A stretch of DNA of 64,000 nucleotides from Macrostomum hystrix. Taxonomy: Eukaryota; Platyhelminthes; Macrostomidae. Shown piece by piece: positions 46,192-56,733 of the stretch. The notes under the pieces are model-generated. The model saw nothing but the letters and a program-made list of their open reading frames with translations, searched no databases and was not told where the DNA came from. The translations under genes were made by a program, and so were the position numbers. Every line of letters starts with the position of its first letter. Within the stretch, counting starts at the first letter, position 1. The stretch lies in contig CATNEN010000007.1 of assembly GCA_950097015.1 (NCBI GenBank), positions 6,190,001-6,254,000 on the forward strand. The letters run 5' to 3'.

Positions 46192-46814
46192 GCCGGACCC
46201 CACCTGCATTCTGTGCTGCTGCTGACACACAAGCTGCTCTGTGTATTTATTGATCATTTGAAGCTGGCAGCAGTGGTCGAGTTCGCTTGTCTCTGTTGTT
46301 CCTTTATTGCCGCAATGCACCTACAGTAGTGTTTCAGTATGCATCAGCACATATTTAATGCTCTATTTATTCGTTTATATGTTTATTTATTTGAATCTGT
46401 ATATACAAAGTGAGCTTTTATTGGCTAAAGGAACCGTTTATTTATTTATTTATTCAGTTTTTTCTTAGCTATTGATCTTTTCTGATAAGCAAGTTTATTT
46501 TTTAATTAAACATTGCGTTGCTTTACACACAGCGGTACTTTTAATTAGAAGCAAATTTTTACCTGCCTGCTGTTCGAACGGCAACGAAGATGACCTTTAT
46601 TTGTCCCAGTGCTTTGAGCTCCTATTTAATCACCTGTTCCTATTTGTCTCTACACGGAACTAAATTACTTAATATCGCTTGTTCTCTTAGCCGTCTCATT
46701 TCCTCCATTTTTTGTTTTCGTCATTTGTTTGTTTCCGAGAATTAAAAACATTGATTTTTTTATCGCCCCGTTATGCAAGAATTCGAGAGAATCTATCTGG
46801 ATATCTCAGCTGGC
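46192..46814 (+). other. 3' UTR / 3' flank of Caskin
   Basis: AT-rich with ATTTATT runs (about 46236-46455) that could act as AU-rich elements in a 3' UTR. No canonical AATAAA was seen; an ATTAAA lies near 46504-46509. Confidence 0.4.
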
Positions 46815-49065
46815 TAAATTCAACTATTTTGATTCGCCGAATTCTTCGATCCATTGAAATATTGGTTTGCCGAATTCTTCGATCCATTGAAATTTTGATT
46901 CGCCCAATTCGTCGATCCATTGAAATATTGGTTTGCCGAATTCTTCGATCCATTGAAATTTTGATTCGCCGAATTCGTCTATCCATTAAGAATTTTGATT
47001 CGCCGAATTCGTCTATCCATTAAGAATTTTGATTCGCCGAATTCGTCTATCCATTAAAATTTTGATTCGCCGAATTCGTCTATCCATTAAGAATTTTGAT
47101 TCGCCGAATTCGTCGATCCATTGAAATTTTGATTCGTCGACTTCGTCTATCCATTGAAATTTTGATTCGTCGAATTCGTCTATCCATTGAAATTTTGATT
47201 CGTCGAATTCGTCGATCCATTGAAATTTTGATTCGTCGAATTCTTCGATCCATTGAAATATTGATTCGCCGAATTCTTCGATCCATTAAAATTTTAATTC
47301 GCCGAATTCGTCTATCCATTGAAATTTTGATTCGCCCAATTCGTCGATCCATTGAAATTTTGGTTTGCCGAATTCTTCGATCCATTGAAATTTTGATTCG
47401 CCGAATTCGTCTATCCATTAAGAATTTTGATTCGCCGAATTCGTCTATCCATTAAGAATTTTGATTCGCCGAATTCGTCTATCCATTAAAATTTTGATTC
47501 GTCGACTTCGTCTATCCATTAAGAATTTTGATTCGCCGAATTCGTCGATCCATTGAAATTTTGATTCGTCGACTTCGTCTATCCATTGAAATTTTGATTC
47601 GTCGAATTCGTCTATCCATTGAAATTTTGATTCGTCGAATTCGTCGATCCATTGAAATTTTGATTCGTCGAATTCTTCGATCCATTGAAATATTGATTCG
47701 CCGAATTCTTCGATCCATTAAAATTTTAATTCGCCGAATTCGTCTATCCATTGAAATTTTGATTCGCCCAATTCGTCGATCCATTGAAATTTTGATTCAC
47801 CGAATTCGTCTATCCATTAAGAATTTTGATTCGCCGAATTCGTCGATCCATTGAAATTTTGATTCGTCGAATTCGTCTATCCATTGAAATTTTGATTCGC
47901 CCAATTCGTCGATCCATTGAAATTTTGATTCACCGAATTCGTCTATCCATTAAGAATTTTGATTCGCCGAATTCGTCGATCCATTGAAATTTTGATTCGT
48001 CGAATTCGTCTATCCATTGAAATTTTGATTCGCCCAATTCGTCGATCCATTGAAATTTTGATTCGTCGAATTCGTCTATCCATTAAGAATTTTGATTCGC
48101 CGAATTCGTCGATCCATTGAAATTTTGATTCGTCGAATTCGTCTATCCATTGAAATTTTGATTCGTCGAATTCGTCGATCCATTGAAATTTTGATTCGTC
48201 GAATTCGTCTATCCCATCAAAGTATTGATTCGCCGAATTCGTCTATTCATTGAAATTTTAATTCGCCGAATTCTTCGATCCGTCGAAATTTTGATTCGCC
48301 GAATTCGTCTATCCATTGAAATTTCGATTCGTCGAATTCGTCTATCCATTAAGAATTTTGATTCGGCGAATTCGTCGATCCATTGAAATTTTAATTCGAC
48401 GAATTCGTCGATCCATTGAAATTTTGATTCGCCGAATTCGTCGATCCATTGAAATTTTGATTCGCCGAATTCGTCGATTCATTGAAATTTTGATTCGCCG
48501 AATTCGTCGATCCATTGAAATTTTGATTCGCCCAATTCGTCGATCCATTGAAATTTTGATTCGTCGAATTCGTCTATCCATTAAGAATTTTGATTCGCCG
48601 AATTCGTCGATCCATTGAAATTTTGATTCGTCGAATTCGTCTATCCATTGAAATTTTGATTCGTCGAATTCGTCGATCCATTGAAATTTTGATTCGTCGA
48701 ATTCGTCTATCCCATCAAAGTATTGATTCGCCGAATTCGTCTATTCATTGAAATTTTAATTCGCCGAATTCTTCGATCCGTCGAAATTTTGATTCGCCGA
48801 ATTCGTCTATCCATTGAAATTTCGATTCGTCGAATTCGTCTATCCATTAAGAATTTTGATTCGGCGAATTCGTCGATCCATTGAAATTTTAATTCGACGA
48901 ATTCGTCGATCCATTGAAATTTTGATTCGCCGAATTCGTCGATCCATTGAAATTTTGATTCGCCGAATTCGTCGATTCATTGAAATTTTGATTCGCCGAA
49001 TTCGTCGATCCATTGAAATATTGATTCGTCGAATTCGTCTATCCCACTAAAGTATTGATTCGCTG
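46815..49065. repeat. Minisatellite, 33-bp unit, with higher-order copies
   Basis: About 67 copies of GATTCGCCGAATTCGTCTAT plus CCATTGAAATTTT (33 bp) downstream of Caskin. Most units hold GAATTC inside CGAATTCG. Blocks are themselves repeated: about 47087-47500 recurs at about 47519 (432-bp shift), and about 48190-48690 recurs at about 48690-49020 (498-bp shift, marked by ATCCCATCAAAG). Open frames with IEILIRRIR-type peptides on both strands follow from the period. Confidence 0.96.
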
Positions 49066-50272
49066 AATTCTTGTCTCGGGACCAACGCGTTAATATTTGT
49101 CTAAGGAATCGAATACTCGTAGGAACTGATTTAGGCAATTCTCAACCCAATCAACCAGTGAGTGAGCAGCGAACCTGGCACTGCACTTCTTGTCCTTTGC
49201 TCGGCCCAAGGCAGCCGTTTTTGCTTGCTGTGGGTTTATTAAATTCTGCCATTCTATTGCACATGTAATTTTATTACAGCCTTTGAAATTAGTTTAAGAT
49301 TGTCTGATCTGTACATTATTCGTGAATTCAACACTGCTTTATTTGCGCTACGCAACTAAATAATAATGCTGCACTGCCTACTGCCAGCACGATTAATATA
49401 CTACTAACAACTGCGGTCTGCAATGCGCTGAAAGATTCTGTTCCATTTGATTGCTGCACAGAGCGAATATGAGTTTTTTACTTTTCTTTTTAACCAATGC
49501 TTAACCTGCTTAACTATCTCAACATCTGTTCTACTCCACTATCTCCCTTTTTGTCTACTCCACTATCTCCCTTTTATCTACTCCACTATCTCCCTGCCAG
49601 TCGACCCCACTGACTTCCACTGAAGAGACAGTTTTCTGTCTCCCGGTGTCTCTACTCCACCAGTTCCTAGTCCTGGATCTAATCTTATTCTATTTAGCAA
49701 TCTAGTCTCATCAGTTAGTCCCTGTCTCACTTCTTATTTGCGCAGTCAAATTTTTGTTAGAGTCCTTTGTACAGCTGCTCGACACTATTAATCCTATATT
49801 AGCTCATTATGATTGAATTAGTGTCAAATCAGAACTCAAGGGAACAGTTTTTTGGAGCAATTCACTCGCCACAATAATCGCAGCTTGTAAATAGGAAATA
49901 TTTGGTTTCTTCACAAAATTGTTCATTTCGGAACCCTGCAGCCACTGCAGCCGCTTTGTTGTGGCGTGTTTTTTGAATAACGCAAAGTAAACTCACTGTA
50001 CGGACCCCTGAGCGGCAAGCTTGTTTCTTTTTTTGAGAACATTTGAGTCAATTTGAGCTATTGGTGACTCTGTAAGTTCTTTTTCTTTTCCTTACATATA
50101 ATGACAATAATATATGCGTTTGAAATTTGAAATGGTCAAAGAAATATTATACTTCAGAAATAACAGTTACTAAATACACTTTTGCTAATACAATTCAATT
50201 TCAGCTGATTCAACAACCTATTTTGTTACCAAATCCACTCGAAAATAAACAAGCAAACAAAATTAACTAGAT
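49066..50272. other. Intergenic between the array and the GST gene
   Basis: AT-rich unique sequence with a small CTCCACTATCTCCC repeat near 49533-49597. An acceptor-like CAATTTCAG at 50204 lies 69 bp before the GST ATG and could serve a non-coding 5' exon or a spliced leader. Confidence 0.45.
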
Positions 50273-52096
50273 ATGGTCTATCACCACAAAGCTGGTAAGT
50301 TTCCACGTCACAGTTCACATTACCTCCGTCTTGGTGCACATTTACGTTGCAGTGCGTATTGTCCAACTCATAGTTCACATTACCCTTATCATAACACATT
50401 ATACTGGCATAGTGCATCCATGTCAAAACACATTTTCCGTGTCATAACACATTATCCATGTCACAGCACACATTATCTCACAGTACATTATTCATGTTAC
50501 AGCACATTATCCATGTTACAGCACATTGTCCATGTTGCAGCACATTATCCATGTTGCAGCACATTATCCATGTTGCAGCACATTATCCATGCTACAGCAC
50601 ATTATCCACATGATCCAAACTCCCACCGGCCTTCAGGCGACAGCCGCCCCGAACTTCCTGCCAGCGAGGACGCCATTGTTCTATTCGAGTCGAAATTCTG
50701 CCCATTCTGCCAGCGCGTGGCTCTGGCCCTGCGACAGCGCGGCATCCCCTATCAGTCCGTGTACATCAACCTGTCTGCCAAGCCGGAATGGTTCGCCGGA
50801 TCAATCCGGATGGCAAGGTGAGCAGCTTTACCTTGAGTTATAAAATTTGTAAATGTCAGTGATACAACTGAAAGAGTGTCAGGGATGCAACTGACAGAGT
50901 GTCAGGGATACAACTGACAGAGTGTCAGGGATGCAACTGACAGAGTGTCAGGGATACAACTGACAGAGTGTCAGGGATACAACTGACAGAGTGTCAGGGA
51001 TACAACTGACAGAGTGTCAGGGATGCAACTGACAGAGTGTCGGGGATACAACTGACAGGATGTCAGTGATACAACTGACAGGATGTCAGTGATACAACTG
51101 ACAGGATGTCAGTGATACAACTGACAGGATGTCAGTGATACAACTGCCAGGATGTCAGTGATACAACTGACAGGATGTCAGTGATACAACTGACAGGATG
51201 TCAGTGATACAACTGACAGGGTGTCAGTGATACAACTGACAGGATGTCAGTGATACAACTGACAGGATGTCAGTGATACAACTGACAGGATGTCAGTGAT
51301 ACAACTGACAGGATGTCAGTGATACAACTGACAGGATGTCAGTGATACAACTGACAGGATGTCAGTGATACAACTGACAGGATGTCAGTGATACAACTGA
51401 CAGGATGTCAGTGATACAACTGACAGGATGTCAGTGATACAACTGACAGGATGTCAGTGATACAACTGACAGGATGTCAGTGATACAACTGACAGGATGT
51501 CAGTGATACAACTGACAGGATGTCAGTGATACAACTGACAGGATGTCAGTGATACAACTGACCCCTGATCGCTGAACTGGAACCCTCAGGTGCCGGTTCT
51601 CATGATGGGCTCGCAGCGCCTGGTGGACTCCCTGATGATCTGCCGCTACGTGGACGAGCTGCCGTCCGCCTCCAACCGGCCGCAGCTGTGCACCAATTCG
51701 GACGCCGAGCGGCTGGCCCTGGCCTGGGTCGGCGAGTTCTTCCAGCCGATGCACGACCTCATGACCCGGCCAGAGGACGCGCCTGACAAGCTGGAGAAGG
51801 TCACGGCCGCGATGCGCCAGTTCAGCGAGCGGCTCAGCCCGAAGCCGTTTATCGGCGGCGCCCAGTCTGTTAGCCTGGCCGACGTCATTGCCTACCCGGC
51901 CGTTGCCATAGCAACCGGCCTGGCCAGCGTGCTGGGCTGCCCGGAGCCGGCCGCCTCCGATCCGGGACTGGCCGACTGGCTGGCCAAGATGCAGCAGATG
52001 CAGGCGGTGCCCGCCGCTGCCACCAAGCCTGCCGAGTGGGCCGCGTTCCTCACCAGCCTGCGAGCCGGCAGTCCCGACTACTCGGTGTCCGTGTGA
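50273..52096 (+). CDS. GSTO: Omega-class glutathione transferase with a 1-nt frameshift
   Basis: Exons are 50273-50294, 50637-50817 and 51590-52096. The expected protein is about 236 aa, normal for the family. The N-terminal thioredoxin fold carries F-C29-P-F-C32-Q-R, where C29 is the omega-class catalytic cysteine, followed by INLSAKPEWF. Exon 3 supplies VPVL with the glutathione-binding cis-proline, then LVDSLMICRYVDEL and the helical C-terminal domain. As written, exon 2 loses one base near 50796-50800: the frame reads AGSIRMAR then stops, whereas the next frame gives INPDGK, which is what should precede VPVL. The three exons sum to 710 nt, one short of a multiple of three. Because exon 3 is fully open for 168 codons, I favour a base error or a very recent mutation over an old pseudogene. 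The expected role is glutathione-dependent thiol transfer or dehydroascorbate reduction in the cytosol. Confidence 0.85.
50310..50612. repeat. Degenerate minisatellite, about 19-bp unit, GST intron 1
   Basis: Diverged copies of CAC(A)TTA(T)CC..., sharpening to regular CATGTTGCAGCACATTATC (19 bp) at about 50495-50612. It fills the intron from close to the donor to about 25 bp before the acceptor. Confidence 0.85.
50855..51562. repeat. Minisatellite, 23-bp palindromic unit, GST intron 2
   Basis: About 31 copies of CAACTGACAGGATGTCAGTG plus ATA (23 bp), each containing ACTGACA-GGA-TGTCAGT. The first eight or nine copies use an AGAGTGTCAGGGAT variant and the rest AGGATGTCAGTGAT. It lies 37 bp after the donor and 27 bp before the acceptor. 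Confidence 0.95.
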
Positions 52097-52179
52097 GCAG
52101 CTATCAGCAGCCAGCCGATTTGGGTGATTTTTATGAGCCAGTCTTCTTTTGAAACAACTGGCAATGAAATCGGGATCGT

Positions 52180-53155
52180 TTCTGATAGCTTCTGGCCCTT
52201 CAACATCCTGATGGATGTCCGATAGCTTCTGGCCCTTCAACAACTTGATGGATGTTCGATAGCTTCTGGCCCTTCAACATCTTGATGGATGTTCGATAGC
52301 TTCTGTCCCTTCAACAACTTGATGGATGTTCGATGCTTCTGGTCCTTCGACATCTTGATGGATGTTCGATAGCTTTGAGTCCTTCAACATCTTGATAGAT
52401 GTTCGATAGCTTCTGGCCCTTCAACATCTTGATGGATGTTCGATAGCTTCTGGCCCTTCAGCACCTTGATGGATGTTCGATAGCTTCTGGCCCTTCAGCA
52501 CCTTGATGGATGTTCGATAGCTTCTGGCCCTTCAACATCTTGATGGATATTCGATAGCTTCTGGTCCTTCAACATCTTGATGGATGTTCGATAGCTTCTG
52601 GCCCTTCAACATCTTGATGGATGTTCGATAGCTTCTGGCCCTTCAACATCTTGATGGATGTTCGATAGCTTCTGGCCCTTCAACATCTTGATGGATGTTC
52701 GATAGCTTCTGGCCCTTCAACATCTTGATGGATGTTCGATAGCTTCTGGCCCTTCAACATCTTGATGGATATTCGATAGCTTCTGGTCCTTCAACATCTT
52801 GATGGATGTTCGATAGCTTCTGGCCCTTCAACATCTTGATGGATGTTCGATAGCTTTGAGTCCTTCAACATCTTGATGGATGTTCGATAGCTTCTGGTCC
52901 TTCAACATCTTGATGGATGTTCGATAGCTTCTGGCCCTTCAACATCTTGATGGATGTTCGATAGCTTCTGGTCCTTCAACAACTTGATGGATGTTCGATA
53001 GCTTCTGGCCCTTCAACAACTTGATGGATGTTCGATAGCTTCTGGCCCTTCAACAACTTGATGGATGTTCGATAGCTTTGAGTCCTTCAACATCTTGATG
53101 GATGTTCGATAGCTTTGAGTCCTTCAACATCTTGATGGATGTTCGATAGCTTCTA
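52180..53155. repeat. Minisatellite, 37-bp unit, downstream of GST
   Basis: About 27 copies of TGATGGATGTTCGATAGCTT plus CTGGCCCTTCAACATCT, with CTTTGAGTCC and AACAACT variants. It starts about 85 bp after the GST stop, probably within the 3' UTR if the AATAAA at 53721 is used. Units contain AACATC-TTGATG-GATGTT. Confidence 0.95.
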
Positions 53156-53821
53156 GTATGGCAAGCTGCAAGACTCTAGTTACACTATCTATTGTTGAAG
53201 TGATTCATGGATCCAACTTTAGAAATTTCCGTATTCATTAATCTGATTCTGTGGCTTTGCCTATTCATTCTATTCCGGCTTATTCCTTATAAAAAAGTTC
53301 AACTACAATCTTTAAGATTTCAAAGTGCTTTGCAATCTCCAATTATATCCTAGAGTTATTCAATTACTTATAGCCTTTTTGTCGTGTCGTGAATTTTATC
53401 CATTTTCCCTAGATATATATTTTCCAGTTGAGCAGTTGAGTCATTCTTAACCAGCTGTGCGCATCTGTTAGCTTGTTATTTTCTGCTGTGCTTGTTTACC
53501 AAGGCTTTCTGACTATTGCCGTTCTACTACTATTGAGTAGTCTGTTATGCGAATTTATATAGCTGTTTTTGACGTGCAATTTAGAATCATCCAATAATAG
53601 TAAATAGCTTCAGAAACTTACGGTTGATATATTAAAGCTTCCAATTAAATACGCGATCTTTTGTTTCTACTCAGCTGTACGTGTGTTGTGACACTACCGA
53701 TGAATTTATAACAATAGATAAATAAATTGTTGTGCAAATATTATAGCCTAGCAGATGAGAAAATAAACAGAATAACTTTCGCTTAGCAAGATCTCACTAT
53801 TATTATTACTATTACTTTTTA
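53156..53821 (+). other. Putative GST 3' end region
   Basis: AT-rich unique sequence with AATAAA at 53721-53726 and again near 53762. If these serve GST, its 3' UTR would contain the 37-bp array. Confidence 0.35.
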
Positions 53822-54232
53822 GCAGGAGTGACATTTCTCTGAGGCGATTCTATCAGGAGTGACATTTGTCTGAGGCGATTCTATCAGGAGTGACATTTGT
53901 CTGTGGGGATTCTATCAGGAGTGACATTTGTCTGTGGGGATTCTATCAGGAGTGACAATTGTCTGTGGCGATTCTATCAGGAGTGAAAATTGTCTGTGGG
54001 GATTCTATCAGGAGTGACAATTGTCTGTGGCGATTCTATCAAGAGTGACAATTGTCTGTGGCGATTCTATCAAGAGTGACATTTGTCTGTGGCGACTGTA
54101 TCAGGAGTGACATTTCTCTGTGGCGATTCTATCAGGAGTGACAATTGTCTGTGGGGATTCTATCAGGAGTGGCATTTCTCTGTGGCGATTCTATCATGAG
54201 TGACATTTCTCTGTGGGGATTCTATCAGGAGG
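53822..54232. repeat. Minisatellite, 31-bp unit
   Basis: About 13 copies of TCAGGAGTGACATTTGTCTG plus TGGCGATTCTA, with GACATTTCTC and GACAATTGTC variants. The last is a perfect 10-bp palindrome. Confidence 0.94.
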
Positions 54233-54775
54233 TACATTGCTCTTTGAGGATTGATTCTCTTGTACAATCCTAACGCAAAGCAGAAGCAGCGCTATGCCTA
54301 ACTGCGTGCATTTAACAGCTTAATATGGTATTTCTAAAACTCTATGCAGTTTTCAATATTTGATTAGCTACTACAGTTGAATTACGCTACAATGTTAAAT
54401 ATTAAAGCCACATGTGAAAGTTAGTGCATGACAGAATTTTAACACGCGGCTGACGCGACAAACTTAAAAGAAACAATAGTTTTCCATCATTCTCAATTTT
54501 TTAGGTCTAAAACAGGTGCGGTTCATTCTCTTGGCTACCTATTCTATTGTTGTCTTGGCTAACTAACTGACATATGAATTCTAATATGGCGAAATAGCAT
54601 TGACTCACTCAATCAATTACAAGTGTATTTAACACGGAAAACTAGAAGCCAACTGGATTTCTCAACTATCGAGTAACTTGTATTTGAGGCGAGAACAATT
54701 CTTGCAGTTACCGGAGTTTTGGGGAAAGTGACGGACAGAAATTTTCTATTGTGGCAATTCGAAAATAACTGAGTC
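54233..54775. other. Intergenic, no gene seen
   Basis: AT-rich unique sequence between the 31-bp array and the secreted-protein relic. Nothing supported. Confidence 0.45.
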
Positions 54776-54917
54776 ATGTCAAAGGTTTGTTCGGTAATGC
54801 TGACGTGGCTGGCGGCCGGGCGAGTCGGTGATGTGGGACGCCGCCACCGTCGTTTTTTCTCCTGCGACGTCGCCAAACGCGGCTTCCTCGCGCTGAGCCT
54901 CCGAGCGGGCGCCGGCC
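54776..54917 (+). pseudogene. Relic of the secreted Cys-rich gene family
   Basis: A truncated, rearranged copy of the genes at 55846 and 61702. After an ATG it has a degenerate signal-peptide-like stretch. It then matches GCGAGTCGGTGATGTGGGAC in a shifted frame, skips about 80-90 nt, and returns to SCDVAKRGFLALSLRAGAG in the original frame. Six of the eight N-terminal-domain cysteines and the whole C-terminal half are missing. The following sequence (about 54917-54985) resembles 56926-56985, downstream of copy 1, so the relic came with that flank. A 60-codon frame is open, but I see no reason to think it is expressed. Confidence 0.75.
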
Positions 54918-55594
54918 CAATTCGAATAGGCATTGCATACCGGACTGCCGGGATTTGATGAAACTTCCCGGGAAAATTTTCTGGTATTTTAAAAGTCACT
55001 GCAGGATGCTGTGACTCCAGAGATAGAGTCCAGGATGCTGTTCTACCCATAGATACTAGAAATGTAAAAAACGCTCATTTTGCTTCTGTGAAAGAGTAGC
55101 TGAACGTACCTTTTGTGAGTGACATATCTGGTTATTCTAGTTTTCGTGGCTTCTACGTGGGATTAATGATCCCCGTATTTTTTCCCATACTCTAAGGAAA
55201 AAGTCCCGAATTTCCTAATGAAATTCCTTATTCCTTATTAAGTCGCGGGATTTAATAAAATTTTCCGGTAAAAATTTCCCGAATTTTTTTAAGTTACTAT
55301 TTCTCGGGATTGATAGGGAGCGGGTCAGGAAATCGCATTCCCTGGAGTCGAGTGGGTCTCATGACAGGAAAAGCCATTGTGGGCAAATCTCGACTGGAAA
55401 GTATTGCTGATCCAATTATAATGCAAACAAGACTGCAGTTTGGAAAGACTAACCAGTAATTGTTTCATACTCAAGGCTTTAATGCCTAAATACACATGCA
55501 GGCCTGTTTGCACTAAAACTCTAAAGCGCGCCGCTCAGTCTCCTAAGCGACTCGACTGTTGACAACTGAGCCGGGGAGACACGGGTAGGCTTAT
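54918..55594. other. Duplicated flank sequence between relic and copy 1
   Basis: Contains CGAATAGGCATTG...CCGG followed by TTTGATGAA.CTTCCCG, also found at 56926-56985. A block GAGTCGAGTGGGTCTCATGA near 55343 is also found near 60692 upstream of copy 2. These shared blocks trace segmental duplication of the whole gene neighbourhood. Confidence 0.6.
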
Positions 55595-55845
55595 AATTGG
55601 TGCCTCCTGAATTATTAAGCCTGGTGAAACTGAGACCTTTGCGCTGCCTGGTGACAGAAAAACAGAGAGCAAGCCAGTTAAAGTGAGTTCTTATGAAACT
55701 TGCTGCCAAAACTGCGCTTCGTTGATTGGATGCCAATGAAGACAAGAGAGAGAGAGAGAGATAGCTGTGCGGCTGTGAGAGAAAACCCAAACCCAATATT
55801 TGAAAAGCCAGTGAACCTACCCGAAAACTGCCCAAAAACTGCCCA
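55595..55845 (+). promoter_or_regulatory. Conserved 5' flank of secreted gene copy 1
   Basis: Alignable by eye, with indels, to 61470-61701. Shared landmarks are GAATTATT, GAGA.CAAGCCAGTT.AAGTGAG, ATTGGATGCCAA, GATAGCTGTGCGGCTGTGAG and CCCAAACCCAATATTTG. A GA run at 55747-55759 is longer here than in copy 2. It probably includes the 5' UTR and core promoter. No clear TATA in this copy. Confidence 0.5.
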
Positions 55846-56733
55846 ATGGCCAAATGCTACCTGACATTGCTGGCGTGGCTGACGCTGCTGCGGGCTGCCG
55901 CGGGCCAGTCGGCCTGCTTCACGGAGTCCCAGTTCGTCTCCACCTGCGAGCCGTGGGTTCGAGTCGACGCCGGAAGCGGCGGCATCCGCGGCTGCTTCCG
56001 GCCGGACCTGCCGCAGCCGTCGGGAGCCGCCGCGGGCGAGTCGGTGATGTGGGACGCCGCCAACGGCGTGTGCGAGAGACGCCCGACCAGCTGCGGCGAC
56101 CTCGCCGCCTGCCCCGGCTCCGGCCGCTGCCTCGTCTCCTGCGACGTCGCCAAACGCGGCTTCCTCGCGCTGAGCCTCCGAGCGGGCGCCGGCGTCAAGT
56201 CGATCGACCTCGCCGAATCGCCGAGCCTCAGCAACGGCTCCGTCCGAGGCGCGCCCGACTCGGCCAGTCTCCTGCCCGACGTGTTCCGCGCCAGCGACAT
56301 CGACCAGCTGCCCACCGTGGCGCCTCGCCTCACCTTCAAGGAGGCCGTCGTGCAGTTGTTCGCTGCCAACGCCGTTGTCATGAGCATCACTTTCGACCTC
56401 TCGCAATCGCCTCACCTTCTGAGCAGGACCAACTGGTTCTCGAGGGACCGTCTGAAGTCCAGCTGGCCCGTCACCGACCTTTCGAATCGAACCACCAACT
56501 TCTTTAGAATTTCCGGAGATAACGGAAACATTCGTCGCTGGTTTGTCAGCTTCTTCTACGGCGGCTGCCCTGGAGACCTCGCCCTCATGGTGGCTCTGGA
56601 CACCACCGACACCTGCCCCTGGGGTAAGGGCCCGGTGACGTCACCTCCAAGGTTGATCTACAGCACGCAGCCGACTATGCCTTTGGTGACGAGCGGTCAG
56701 CTGGCAGACAAGCTGGCTGTCACTCTGCGCTGA
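55846..56733 (+). CDS. Intronless secreted Cys-rich protein, copy 1 (295 aa)
   Basis: Signal peptide MAKCYLTLLAWLTLLRAAAG with likely cleavage after G20. The mature N-terminal domain has eight cysteines (C24, C34, C50, C76, C83, C89, C95, C99), enough for four disulphides. A Ser/Asp-rich linker follows, with sequons at N130 and N214. The C-terminal domain has W232, FFYGGCPGD and TCPWGK (C241 and C257, possibly a fifth disulphide). The ATG is chosen because the signal peptide starts there and copy 2 has the same start in the same context. There are no introns, unlike its neighbours, and GC and codon use match other exons here. I do not recognise the family. The N-terminal spacing faintly recalls chitin-binding peritrophin-type domains, and the C-terminus recalls uncharacterised secreted lophotrochozoan proteins; both are guesses. 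Confidence 0.8.
   Translation: MAKCYLTLLAWLTLLRAAAGQSACFTESQFVSTCEPWVRVDAGSGGIRGCFRPDLPQPSGAAAGESVMWDAANGVCERRPTSCGDLAACPGSGRCLVSCDVAKRGFLALSLRAGAGVKSIDLAESPSLSNGSVRGAPDSASLLPDVFRASDIDQLPTVAPRLTFKEAVVQLFAANAVVMSITFDLSQSPHLLSRTNWFSRDRLKSSWPVTDLSNRTTNFFRISGDNGNIRRWFVSFFYGGCPGDLALMVALDTTDTCPWGKGPVTSPPRLIYSTQPTMPLVTSGQLADKLAVTLR

Noticed and set aside
50855-51562. CRISPR-like regular repeats
   Set aside because: Tandem head-to-tail repeats without unique spacers, in a spliced eukaryotic gene. The same applies to all arrays in the window.
55857-56390. Reverse-strand and +2-frame open frames over the secreted genes
   Set aside because: Shadows of a GC-rich coding frame. The forward frame alone has a signal peptide and conserved cysteines.
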